Assembly: GCA_036267875.1 (NCBI GenBank)
Contig: DATAVE010000160.1
Span: 17,418-81,417, forward strand
Direction: 5' to 3'
Length of the DNA stretch: 64,000 nt
Source of the DNA: DASZTV01 sp036267875
GTDB lineage: Bacteria; Actinomycetota; Actinomycetes; JAFAQI01
Within the stretch, counting starts at the first letter, position 1; each line of letters starts with the position of its first letter. The position numbers and the translations under genes are program-made. Positions 33,646-41,774 of this stretch are shown in pieces. The notes under the pieces are model-generated. The model was not told the DNA's origin. It saw only the letters and a program-made list of their open reading frames with translations, and did no database searches.

Positions 33646-33721
33646 AGGGATCGCTGCGACTCACAGGTAGCTCACAGCGACGGTTAAGGCCAGAATCAGT
33701 GGCCGCGATCAGAGTGGAGAC

Positions 33722-34231
33722 ATGGACGCGACGAGCCGGGCGATTGCCGCCGCGCAACGTGACCGAGTGCGTCGCCGGGTGCGGCGAATCACCGCTGTCA
33801 CCGGCGTCGGTGCTGCGCTCGGCACCGGCGCGATCGTGGTTGCGTTGGACGTCCCGGCCGCTAGCTCGGCCGCGGCCGACACCGGTACGACGGTGTCGTC
33901 CACGACTCCGACGACGACCTCGACGACCTCGACGACACCCCCGCAGTCGCTGACGAGCACCAAGAGCGCCGGCCACGTGCGCCACAAGAAGACGACGCAG
34001 AAGGCGGTCGGGTCCTCGTCGACGCCATCGAGCGCCGGCACGTCGACGACAACGACAGTCACGAGTCCGACGGCGAAGCCGACTCACAAGACGACGACGA
34101 GCACCCCGACGACTGCCCCGGCGGTTGTTTCCACGCCGACGCCTGTGACGACTACGACGGTCACGACGCCGACCCAGCCGACGTACACCTATCCGCAGCA
34201 GCCGACCGGTGGCACGAGCGGCGGCAGCTGA
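33722..34231 (+). CDS. Thr-rich, single-TM protein heading a flavin redox operon
   Basis: The 169-residue product has a basic N-terminus (~1-25, RDRVRRRVRR), one TM helix (~26-46) and an outside part of ~120 residues made almost wholly of Thr, Ser, Pro and Lys, ending YTYPQQPTGGTSGGS. In similar actinobacterial operons this position holds an FMN-binding-domain protein, the usual target of ApbE. Here no FMN_bind motif (DGxYxG or SGAT) is visible. Its stop overlaps the ApbE start (TGATG). Confidence 0.7.
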   Translation: MDATSRAIAAAQRDRVRRRVRRITAVTGVGAALGTGAIVVALDVPAASSAAADTGTTVSSTTPTTTSTTSTTPPQSLTSTKSAGHVRHKKTTQKAVGSSSTPSSAGTSTTTTVTSPTAKPTHKTTTSTPTTAPAVVSTPTPVTTTTVTTPTQPTYTYPQQPTGGTSGGS

Positions 34232-35205
34232 TGACCGCTCTGACTCCGACGCGGCGCGACCTGCATCGCGCCTACGCCGCGCAGCACGCCTACGGCATCG
34301 CGGACTGGCCAGCGCTGGGTACGACGGCACAGCTCGTCGTCACCGACGCATCCGCGTTGCACGACGCATGCGCCGCCGTCGAACAGGTGCTGCTCGACAT
34401 CGACCTAGCGGCGAGCAGGTTCCGGCCCGACTCCGAGCTGGCGTTGCTCAACGCTGCGAGCGGTGACTGGGTGCCGGTCAGCCCGCTGCTCGCGTGCGCG
34501 CTGCGGATTGCGATCGACGCTGCCGACTGGACCGACGGATTGGTCGATCCGACGGTCGGCGGCGTCCTCGTCGACCACGGCTATGACAGAACCTTCACGG
34601 CGGTCGCGCCCGATGGTCCGCTGGTGATCGGCATCCGGGACGTGCCAGGCCGGGCTGCGATCGAGCTCGACGAAGACACGGGTCGGGCACGCGTCCGAGA
34701 CGGTGCGATGGTCGACCTCGGCGCGACAGCCAAGGCACTGGCCGCCGACCTCGCGTCGACAGCGGCACTCGAGGTCGCCGGTGGTGGCGTGCTGGTCAGC
34801 CTTGGCGGGGACATCGGCGTCGGCGGTGACGCGCCGGACGGTGGTTGGCCGATCACGGTGACCGACCGCAGCGACTTGTCGCTGCCGGCGGACGACGGCA
34901 CGACCGAGTACGTCGCGATCAGCGAGGGCGCGCTCGCCACGTCGAGCACCCGCGCCCGCAGGTGGCGTCGCGGCGGTCACGAGCTGCACCACCTCATCGA
35001 CCCGCGTTCCGGTGGCCCGGCCAACGGCCCGTGGCGGACGGTCAGTGTCACGGCGAAGACGTGCACCCTCGCCAACACCGCGTCGACGGCGGCGATCATT
35101 GCTGGGCACGAGGCCGAGGGCTGGCTCAGTGCCCGCGGATTGGCCGCGCGCCTGGTCGCCCATGACGGCGCGGTTGTTCACGTCGGCGACTGGCCCGAAT
35201 CATGA
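34231..35205 (+). CDS. apbE: FAD:protein FMN transferase (ApbE family)
   Basis: The 324-residue flavinyltransferase of the ApbE family attaches FMN to Thr/Ser of exported redox proteins using FAD. Visible family blocks are SRFRPDSELALLN, the VDLGATAKALAADLA segment, LVSLGGDIGVGG and a LHHLIDPRSGGPANGPWRTVSVTA block. No signal peptide or lipobox is seen, so this enzyme looks cytosolic, unlike lipoprotein ApbE. It overlaps both neighbours. The expected FMN-acceptor domain is not encoded next to it. Confidence 0.92.
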   Translation: MTALTPTRRDLHRAYAAQHAYGIADWPALGTTAQLVVTDASALHDACAAVEQVLLDIDLAASRFRPDSELALLNAASGDWVPVSPLLACALRIAIDAADWTDGLVDPTVGGVLVDHGYDRTFTAVAPDGPLVIGIRDVPGRAAIELDEDTGRARVRDGAMVDLGATAKALAADLASTAALEVAGGGVLVSLGGDIGVGGDAPDGGWPITVTDRSDLSLPADDGTTEYVAISEGALATSSTRARRWRRGGHELHHLIDPRSGGPANGPWRTVSVTAKTCTLANTASTAAIIAGHEAEGWLSARGLAARLVAHDGAVVHVGDWPES

Positions 35206-35801
35206 CGACCCTGGCCGCATCGTTCACCTCCTCATCGCAGCTCTGGTATCTGACCCGCGCCACCGCGATCGTCGCGTTCGTCCTGATGACGGTTTCGTTC
35301 GGACTGGGGCTCGCATCTACGCAGCGGCTCCGGGAGATGCGCTACTGGCCGCGGTTCGCGACGCAGCACCTGCACCGAAACGTCGCGCTGCTCGCCCTTG
35401 GCTTCACGCTGCTGCACATCGTGACGACCATGATCGACACCTTCGTCCACGTCGGCTGGTGGTCGGTGGCGGTGCCGTTCGTGTCGCACTACCGAACCCT
35501 CGGGATGGCGATGGGCACGTTGTCCTTCGACGCCGTCGTACTCGTCATCGTGACCAGCCTGCTTCGCGATCGGCTCTCGCTGCGCACCTGGCGGGTCATC
35601 CACTGGACGACGTACGCGCTCTGGCCGCTTGCGTTCGGGCATTTCCTGCTCACCGGTACCGATGCGGCTCACGGCCGGTGGGGTCTCTACCTCGCGCTCG
35701 GCTCGCTCGGCGTGCTCTCGGTCGCGACTGCCGCGCGCTGGCTGACCAGTGAGCGACGCAACTCACTCACCGCCGTACCTCGCGTGGCAGGCGCTCGATG
35801 A
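35202..35801 (+). CDS. ferric-reductase-like transmembrane protein
   Basis: The 199-residue integral membrane protein has about six TM helices and His residues spaced as in haem-b-carrying ferric reductase/MsrQ-type proteins (THLHRN in ATQHLHRNVALLALGF, HIVTTMIDTFVHVGWW, VIHWTTYALWPLAFGHFL). It would carry electrons across the membrane. ATGA overlap with apbE and with the NuoF-like gene points to one redox chain: ferredoxin/NuoF inside, haem membrane protein, then an outside acceptor. Confidence 0.85.
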   Translation: MTTLAASFTSSSQLWYLTRATAIVAFVLMTVSFGLGLASTQRLREMRYWPRFATQHLHRNVALLALGFTLLHIVTTMIDTFVHVGWWSVAVPFVSHYRTLGMAMGTLSFDAVVLVIVTSLLRDRLSLRTWRVIHWTTYALWPLAFGHFLLTGTDAAHGRWGLYLALGSLGVLSVATAARWLTSERRNSLTAVPRVAGAR

Positions 35802-37078
35802 CCGTGGCGATCGAAGAGCCTCGGACGACGTCGGGCTCGTCTGGTCGGCTGCTGTCCGGGTTGACGACAGACAGCTCGGTCGGCCTCGCGCGCCACCACG
35901 AAGTCTGGGGTCCGCTGCCTGGGCTTCGTGCTACTGCGCTGATCGATGAGATCGAATCGGCCGGGCTGCTCGGCCGTGGTGGTGCCGGCTTCCCGGTCGC
36001 GCGCAAGCTGTCGGCCGTTGCGGCGGGGAAGGGTCCGGCGGTCGTTGTCGCCAACGGCTGCGAGGGCGAGCCGGCCAGCGCGAAGGACACCATGTTGCTG
36101 GCGCGGGTCCCGCACCTGGTGCTCGACGGCATTCAGCTCGCCGCTCGCGCGGTCGGCGCGGATCGCGCCTACCTGGCCGTGCACTCCGGCTCGTCGGCCA
36201 TTCCCTATCTGCGTGCCGCTCTTGCCGAGCGTGGCCGCGAGGCGGTTGGCGTGACGCTCGGGCCCCTTCCGCGGCGGTACGTCGCAAGTGAGGAGTCAGC
36301 GATCGTCAGCTGGCTCAATGGTGGCGATGCCCTGCCGGCGTATACGCCGCCGCGACCGTTCGAGCGCGGGGTCAATCGTCGCCCGACGCTGATCAGCAAC
36401 GTCGAGTCGCTCGCCCAGCTCGCGACGATCGCGCGGTACGGCGCCGAGTGGTACCGCGGCATCGGCGACCGCTGGGAGCCGGGCACGATGCTGGTCACCG
36501 TCAGCGGACACCGTGTAGATGGACGCAGCGTCGAGCGGCGCGTTGCGGAGGTGGCGACCGGTACGACGATCGGCCGCATCTTCACCGCCGCAGGTCTGTC
36601 GCTTCGCGGCTCGGACGCGGTGCTGGTCGGCGGCTACTTCGGCAGCTGGCTGCCGGCGGCGCAGGCCGCGCGACTGCCGCTGACTCATGCCGCGCTCCGC
36701 GGTGCAGGCGCAGCGCTTGGCGCCGGGGTGCTCGTAGCGCTGCCCCCGGGTAGCTGCGGGATCGCCGAGACCGCGCGAGTCGCGTCATACCTTGCCGCCA
36801 ACAGCGCACGGCAGTGCGGGCCATGCCTCAACGGGCTGCCTGCGATCGCGGGTGCGATGAACGCGCTCGCCGCCGGTGCGTGGGACGACCGGACCTGGCC
36901 GGCACTGAGTCGATGGCTCGACGTCGTACCTGGGCGGGGAGCATGCCGGCATCCCGACGGTGCGGTGCGGCTCGTCGCAAGCGCGTTGTCGACCTTCGCC
37001 GCCGACGTCGAACGGCATCGGGACGGCCAGCCGTGTGACGGCATCACGGCGGTGCCGTTCCTACCGGTGCCGCGATGA
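35798..37078 (+). CDS. NuoF-like flavoprotein (NADH/ferredoxin oxidoreductase family)
   Basis: The 426-residue protein resembles complex I subunit NuoF. It has GRGGAGFPVARK (FMN/NADH site, ~58-69), ANGCEGEPASAKD and a RRPTLISNVESLAQLA block. The C-terminal iron-sulphur site reads SARQCGPC plus a distal GACRHPDG. The first Cys of the classic CGxCxxC motif is absent, leaving three obvious ligands. No NuoE or NuoG gene is near. It probably passes electrons between NAD(P)H or the adjacent ferredoxin and the membrane haem protein. Start overlaps the previous stop. Confidence 0.88.
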   Translation: MTVAIEEPRTTSGSSGRLLSGLTTDSSVGLARHHEVWGPLPGLRATALIDEIESAGLLGRGGAGFPVARKLSAVAAGKGPAVVVANGCEGEPASAKDTMLLARVPHLVLDGIQLAARAVGADRAYLAVHSGSSAIPYLRAALAERGREAVGVTLGPLPRRYVASEESAIVSWLNGGDALPAYTPPRPFERGVNRRPTLISNVESLAQLATIARYGAEWYRGIGDRWEPGTMLVTVSGHRVDGRSVERRVAEVATGTTIGRIFTAAGLSLRGSDAVLVGGYFGSWLPAAQAARLPLTHAALRGAGAALGAGVLVALPPGSCGIAETARVASYLAANSARQCGPCLNGLPAIAGAMNALAAGAWDDRTWPALSRWLDVVPGRGACRHPDGAVRLVASALSTFAADVERHRDGQPCDGITAVPFLPVPR

Positions 37079-37108
37079 ACCCGGTGTCGAAGTGAACACG
37101 GTGTCGAA

Positions 37109-37303
37109 GTGAAGGTGGAGCTGAATCCCATCCTGTGCACTGCGCATGGGCTCTGCGCGGATCTGTTGCCCGAGCGGATCGCGCTCGATGAGTGGGGCTA
37201 CCCGATTCTCGAGCCGGGCGAGCTGCCCGACGATGTCGTTGCGCACGCCCGCCGCGCGGCCCGCGCCTGCCCCACTCGCGCGTTGGTCCTGTCCCGCGGA
37301 TAG
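37109..37303 (+). CDS. single-cluster [3Fe-4S]/[4Fe-4S] ferredoxin
   Basis: The 64-residue ferredoxin has Cys10, His13 and Cys16 in CTAHGLC and Cys54 in ACPTRAL. This is the three-Cys pattern of actinobacterial [3Fe-4S] ferredoxins, often P450 partners. Here it follows the NuoF-like gene by 30 bp and so is the likely electron donor or acceptor of that enzyme. The short gap contains two direct copies of CGGTGTCGAAGTGAA. GTG start. Confidence 0.85.
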   Translation: MKVELNPILCTAHGLCADLLPERIALDEWGYPILEPGELPDDVVAHARRAARACPTRALVLSRG

Positions 37304-37352
37304 GGGTCGATTTCGGCGTTTCGGCTGGGTCGCCGCGGGCTACCCTTCTCGC

Positions 37353-38180
37353 ATGCGTAGATGCTCCCTTCTTGCCTCAACTGTCGCCTCGGTTGGTGTT
37401 TGTGTGGCTCTCGCCGCAACCAGCGCACCGATTGCGGTGGCCAGCGGTGTGACGCAAGGAAGGCTCGTCAAGACCAGCGCCCATGAGCTGCTGCCTACCC
37501 GCGGCGGGAGCGCGACCAGCCTCAACTGGGGCGGCTACGCCGTCACTCCGGCAAGCCACGACGTGACGGCGGTGACATCGACGTTCGTCGTACCGAAGGC
37601 AGGTCTGATCCTGCCGGGCTTTGCCGCGAGCTGGGCCGGCATCGGCGGCTACAACTCCTCAGACCTGATCCAGGCGGGGGTCACCGAGAACTCGCTGCCG
37701 ACGAACCCGATCAGCGGCCCGCAGTACGGCGCTTGGTACGAGATCCTTCCAGCCTCCGAGACGCCCGTCAGCAACTGCGCCGGCAACAGCGCGTGCACCG
37801 TCAAGCCGGGCGACTCGGTGACGGTCAACATCCACCAGACCTCGCCGGGTCAGTGGAACATCTCGATCGCCGACCCGACAGAAGGCTGGACGTTCGACAA
37901 GGCGCAGGCGTACGCGTCGACCGAGTCCTCCGCCGAATGGATCCTCGAGGCGCCGACGGTCATCGCGCAGACGATCCTCGCCGGCGTCGGCACGGCGCAC
38001 TTCGGCCCGACCTCGACGTTTACCACGGCCAGTGGCGGCACCCAGACGATCGCGCAGGGCGACCCGACCTCGATCGCGCTGTCGCCCGGCCTGATCAACG
38101 AGGCGACCCCGTCCGCGCTCGCCGCAGACGGCCAGTCCTTCAACGTCTGCGCCTACGCCCAAAGCTGCGCCACCCCCTAA
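37353..38180 (+). CDS. secreted G1-family (eqolisin-type) glutamic peptidase
   Basis: The 275-residue product starts MRRCSLLAST at 37353. A signal peptide (~1-31) and short propeptide-like stretch precede a beta-sandwich domain with NWGGYA, SWAGIGGY and LIQAGV. Gln107 and Glu199 (in AEWILEAPT) match the Gln/Glu dyad of eqolisins, acid-active peptidases best known from fungi and also present in bacteria. One disulphide is likely (NCAGNSAC). It is monocistronic, 50 bp after the ferredoxin, and converges with the GMC oxidoreductase. Confidence 0.85.
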   Translation: MRRCSLLASTVASVGVCVALAATSAPIAVASGVTQGRLVKTSAHELLPTRGGSATSLNWGGYAVTPASHDVTAVTSTFVVPKAGLILPGFAASWAGIGGYNSSDLIQAGVTENSLPTNPISGPQYGAWYEILPASETPVSNCAGNSACTVKPGDSVTVNIHQTSPGQWNISIADPTEGWTFDKAQAYASTESSAEWILEAPTVIAQTILAGVGTAHFGPTSTFTTASGGTQTIAQGDPTSIALSPGLINEATPSALAADGQSFNVCAYAQSCATP

Positions 38181-38197
38181 CCGGCCACCCATCGTGA

Positions 38198-38220
38198 CCA
38201 AGCAATGTCACATTGCCTGG
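38198..38220. terminator. palindromic hairpin between convergent genes (CAAGCAATGT repeat)
   Basis: CCAAGCAATGTCACATTGCC with following TGG is a near-perfect palindrome filling the 43-bp gap between the peptidase and GMC oxidoreductase stops. The same sequence occurs twice more at 57996-58072, so it is both a likely two-way terminator and a dispersed repeat. Confidence 0.6.
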
Positions 38221-38223
38221 GCG

Positions 38224-39948
38224 TCAGCCTTCGGAGGCTGTGCCGGCGAGATGGCGAGCCATCCTCAGCACTACCGCCATGATCGTCAGAGTTGGGTTAT
38301 TCGCTCCGGCGGTGGCGAAGACGCCGCCGTCGTGCACGTAGACGTTTTCGGTGGTGTGCACCCGGCCCCATTCATCGACTACTGAGGTCCTCTCGTCGGT
38401 GCCCATCTGCATCCCGCCGAGGACGTGCCGGGTCAGCGGCAGCGAGGCGGTGGCGCCCATGAGCGGCGTGTTCGCCGGGACGGCGGCGGACACCGTCGCT
38501 CCGGCCGCCTTCAGGACTGCGGTGATGAACGGGATGTAGAACTCCTGCGCCACCGTTTCGTGCTTGCCGGGCGCGTAGGTGATTCGCGGTACGGGGAAGC
38601 CGTGCCGGTCCTTCACCTTCGGGTCGAGGGTGACGTTGTTCGACAGGTACGGCAGGTCGTGGCCGAGCATCTGGATGCCGGCGATCCGGTCGCGCAGCAG
38701 GGAGGTGCGCATCAGCTCCTTGAAGGTCCGGCCGAAGGGCTGTTCGGGCAAGACCGCGCTGAGGATGTACTGGTAGAACTGCGCCTCCGCAAGCACCTCC
38801 TCGCTGCCGCCGAGCTCGCACAGCCCGCCGCGGATGTAGGGCAGACCCTGCAGCTTCGCGAACGCCTTCGCGCCGATGAAGTCCGGGTCGGCGAAGTCCT
38901 CGAGGCAGTGCGTCTCGGCGCCCCAGCTCTTGTAGGCGTGCAGCCGCTCGTCGAGGAACAACCCGAAGCCCGACGTGAAGTAGTGGAACATCAGGCGCTT
39001 GCCGATCCGGTCATGCGGGTCGGGTAGCCCAGACATCAGCGCGAGCCGCGCGCTCTCGATGCCAGACGCCGCAAGGATCACGACGTCTCCGCGCTCGACC
39101 CCGCGTCGGCCGTGCTGGTCGATCCACGCCAACCCCGTCGCGCGCCGACCCTTCATCTCGACCTTGTGCACCATCGTCTCCGAGCGCAGCTCGACGCGAC
39201 CGGTCAGCAGAGCGCGGTGCAACAGGTCGAGGGCGCTGCCTCGCGCCGACGTCGGGCAGCCGTACGCGTCGCAGAACCCGCAGTTGTTGCAGATCGGTCG
39301 ACCGTTGTACGGCTGCGAGTTGATCGCGTGCGGGAATGGATATGGGTGCATGCCCAGGGCCTTGGCGCCATCGGAAACGAGCTTGGACGCGCGTTGCGGC
39401 GGACCAGGCGGCATCGGGTAGCCCTTGTTCCGCGGCGCATGCTTGAGCACCGGGTCCTTCGGCATCGCGGCCATGTCGCCCTGGATGCCGATCGTCTCTT
39501 CGAGCTCGTCGTAGAGATGCGAGAGAGCGGAGTACTCGAACGGCCAGTCCGCGACGTCCGCACCTGGTTGCGGACCCAGCATCGACAGCTGCTTGAAGTC
39601 GATGTCCCAGAAGCGCGGCATGGCCGCGCCGTAGTGGATGGTGCCGCCGCCGACCGTGACCGGAAGCTCGTTGACCGGTCCGACGTAGTAGCCGCTCTTC
39701 TGGCTGGCGCTGGTGCGGAAGGTGCGCGGGTACGCCGTCGGGTCCGGCTGCTCGAAGTTGCGGGTCAGCTTGAGGTTGTCGTTGGAGAAGACCGTCTTCG
39801 GCGGCCACTCCTTGCCGAGACCGGTGAAGTAGTTCGGGCCCTTCTCCAGCATGACGACGTGCCACCCGGCCTCGGCCAGAGTCATCGCGGTCACGCTCGC
39901 GCCGGCACCTGAGCCGGCGATGACGGCTTTACGCATCGACTCAGCCAC
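38224..39948 (-). CDS. GMC-family FAD oxidoreductase
   Basis: The 574-residue glucose-methanol-choline oxidoreductase has the FAD dinucleotide motif GSGAGASVTAMTLAEAGWHV at the N-terminus and a C-terminal FAD/active region (VHDGGVFATAGANNPTLTIMA). A four-Cys segment (CNNCGFCDAYGCP) is shared with membrane-linked GMC dehydrogenases. The overlap with a gluconate-2-dehydrogenase-subunit-3-like gene indicates a dehydrogenase complex exported with its Tat partner, oxidising an alcohol, sugar or sterol. The substrate is not determinable. Confidence 0.9.
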   Translation of the reverse strand: MAESMRKAVIAGSGAGASVTAMTLAEAGWHVVMLEKGPNYFTGLGKEWPPKTVFSNDNLKLTRNFEQPDPTAYPRTFRTSASQKSGYYVGPVNELPVTVGGGTIHYGAAMPRFWDIDFKQLSMLGPQPGADVADWPFEYSALSHLYDELEETIGIQGDMAAMPKDPVLKHAPRNKGYPMPPGPPQRASKLVSDGAKALGMHPYPFPHAINSQPYNGRPICNNCGFCDAYGCPTSARGSALDLLHRALLTGRVELRSETMVHKVEMKGRRATGLAWIDQHGRRGVERGDVVILAASGIESARLALMSGLPDPHDRIGKRLMFHYFTSGFGLFLDERLHAYKSWGAETHCLEDFADPDFIGAKAFAKLQGLPYIRGGLCELGGSEEVLAEAQFYQYILSAVLPEQPFGRTFKELMRTSLLRDRIAGIQMLGHDLPYLSNNVTLDPKVKDRHGFPVPRITYAPGKHETVAQEFYIPFITAVLKAAGATVSAAVPANTPLMGATASLPLTRHVLGGMQMGTDERTSVVDEWGRVHTTENVYVHDGGVFATAGANNPTLTIMAVVLRMARHLAGTASEG

Positions 39949-40723
39949 GACGCCAGACTCCGCTCGCGTAGGTCTGCGCGATCTTCTCGAAGTCGCCCAG
40001 CAGCATGGACACGATCCCCGTCGGATCGACGATGTCGACGTCGATCTGTGCCATCTCCTTGGCGGTGTAGCCGCGAGGCTGGCTATCGCCCGGGTAGCCG
40101 ATCTCCTTCCAACCGGCCAAGCCCTTGTTCCCGCCGTACTCGGGATTGGAGTACATCCCCTCGATCGTGTGGCCGAACATCACGGTCGTGAACGGCGCGA
40201 CGCCGGACTTGGCGAGGATCAGGTCCTGCTGGATCGTCGACACCTTCGTGAAGTCGCCGTTCGCGTGCGCGTCGAGCGACTTCACCCCGGCGCGATAGGT
40301 CTTCTGCAGCTCCTTGACCCGCGCTCGCCACGCCCCTGCCTGCGCCCGGTCGGGCTTCACGAAGGTCTTCATGTGGTCGGGGCCGCCCTTGGTGTGACGG
40401 TTGCTCCATGGCCCGCCCGCGAACAGCTTCGGCGTCGAGAACGAGAACATCGCCAGCAGTGTGTCGATGTAGCGCACCACATCGCACTCATGCGCGCCCG
40501 GATGGCCGATCTCGAGGAGGTCGTCCTCCGGCCCGGGCGCGATCCGCCGAGTGGCGGCGTCGACGACCGCCGCCTCGTGCGCCGAGAAGAACTTGTACGC
40601 CGATCCCCCTGCTTTTTGAGAAGCCGCCGCCGCGGCCTGTGACTCGGCGAGCAGATCGGGGACGAGTGCGGCGAGCGGCAGCAGAGCCGTCGTACCGAGG
40701 ACGCGTCGGCGGGTGATGTTCAT
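39941..40723 (-). CDS. gluconate 2-dehydrogenase subunit 3-like Tat protein
   Basis: The 260-residue product starts MNITRRRVLG at 40723. The twin-arginine motif (TRRRVLGTTALL) and hydrophobic stretch form a Tat signal. The remainder (FFSAHEAAVVDAATRRIAPGPED, GAHECDVVRYIDTLLAMF, MAQIDVDIVDPTG) matches the small subunit of GMC-type dehydrogenases. It probably carries the catalytic subunit, which lacks a signal, across the membrane. It overlaps that gene by 8 bp. The longer upstream frame is not used because the Tat signal marks the start. Confidence 0.87.
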   Translation of the reverse strand: MNITRRRVLGTTALLPLAALVPDLLAESQAAAAASQKAGGSAYKFFSAHEAAVVDAATRRIAPGPEDDLLEIGHPGAHECDVVRYIDTLLAMFSFSTPKLFAGGPWSNRHTKGGPDHMKTFVKPDRAQAGAWRARVKELQKTYRAGVKSLDAHANGDFTKVSTIQQDLILAKSGVAPFTTVMFGHTIEGMYSNPEYGGNKGLAGWKEIGYPGDSQPRGYTAKEMAQIDVDIVDPTGIVSMLLGDFEKIAQTYASGVWRRG

Positions 40724-40745
40724 GGGCCTCAGCCTGACACGCGTG

Positions 40746-41735
40746 TCAGCCTTTGAAGGTGCTGGCGCCCCGATCGCCGTACGGGTCGTCGCGCTCGGCA
40801 ACCGCCTGGCGGAAGCCGACCGAAGCGGCGCGTTGCTGGAACGCGTAGCCCTCGCGGGTGTGCCGGGCGATCCCGTCAAAGACGGTCGACACCATTGTGG
40901 AGTTCGCGACTCCCGACGCGAGCAATGAGCTGTTGAGTGCGAGCTTCGCCATGATCAGCTGGTTGATCGGCATCCGGGCGATCCGCTCGAGCAGGTTCTC
41001 GGTGCGCGCGTCCAGGTCCGCAGCCGTTGGCGCCTCGATCGCGAGCCCCCATTCCAACGCCTCGGCACCGGAGATCGTGTCGCCGGTGAACAGCAGACGT
41101 TTGGCGCGCTGGTCGCCGATCCGGTGCGCCCACATCCCGGCGGCGGGGATGCCCCAGACCCGGGTCGGCGGGTAGCCGATCTTGGTGTCGTCCGCGGCGA
41201 TGATCTGGTCGGCGTAGAGCGCGATGTCCGTGCCACCCGCGACACAGAAGCCGTGCAGCTTCGCGACCGTCGGCTTGTTGGAATGAAGCAGCGAGGAGAA
41301 GCCGCGGTTGAAGCGGCTCATCATCGCGTAGTCGACCATCGGGTCCCAGGTCGCGTTGGGGTCGTGGTTGGCCACCTGTACGCCGGAGGCCAGCACGGTC
41401 CCTGACCGCCGCGCAGACGGCGACCGACCGCTCTCGTCCAGCCGCTCCGCGAATGCCGCGAGGTCGTAGCCGCCACAGAATCCCTTGCCGCGACCCGACA
41501 CACAGATCACGTGCACCGCCGGATCGAGGTCCGCGCGCTCGACCGCGTCGGCGAGCTCGATCGGGGTGTCGTAGGTGATCGCGTTGCCCTGATCGGGCCG
41601 GTTGAAGGTGATTCGCGCGATCCGTCCGGTGACCTCGTAGGTCATCGTGCGATAGCCGGGATGCTCGGCGGGCTCGCCCGCGAGATCGGCAGTCGGAGAG
41701 TCGTCGTACCACTCGGCAGGTCGGTCTTCAGTCAC
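40746..41735 (-). CDS. crotonase / enoyl-CoA hydratase family protein
   Basis: The 329-residue protein (GTG start at 41735) has the crotonase fold: ITFNRPDQGNAIT, the CoA-binding oxyanion segment GKGFCGGYDLAAF and HGFCVAGGTDIALYADQI. It is longer than the usual ~260 residues through an N-terminal extension and an insert around residues 95-130 (DESGRSPSARRSGTV), a known branch of actinobacterial crotonases. Typical hydratase Glu residues are not obvious at the second site (GIPAAG), so it may catalyse another CoA reaction. Divergent from the channel gene. Confidence 0.87.
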   Translation of the reverse strand: MTEDRPAEWYDDSPTADLAGEPAEHPGYRTMTYEVTGRIARITFNRPDQGNAITYDTPIELADAVERADLDPAVHVICVSGRGKGFCGGYDLAAFAERLDESGRSPSARRSGTVLASGVQVANHDPNATWDPMVDYAMMSRFNRGFSSLLHSNKPTVAKLHGFCVAGGTDIALYADQIIAADDTKIGYPPTRVWGIPAAGMWAHRIGDQRAKRLLFTGDTISGAEALEWGLAIEAPTAADLDARTENLLERIARMPINQLIMAKLALNSSLLASGVANSTMVSTVFDGIARHTREGYAFQQRAASVGFRQAVAERDDPYGDRGASTFKG

Positions 41736-41774
41736 GGCGGCAGCGTACGACCGAGGGCCGGTAGGGTCCGCCTC

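Noticed and set aside
41511..41774. 88-codon N-terminal extension of the channel gene
   Set aside because: It lies antisense to the crotonase gene start. The basic MVGEPARRRR start at 41775 in the divergent gap is more natural.
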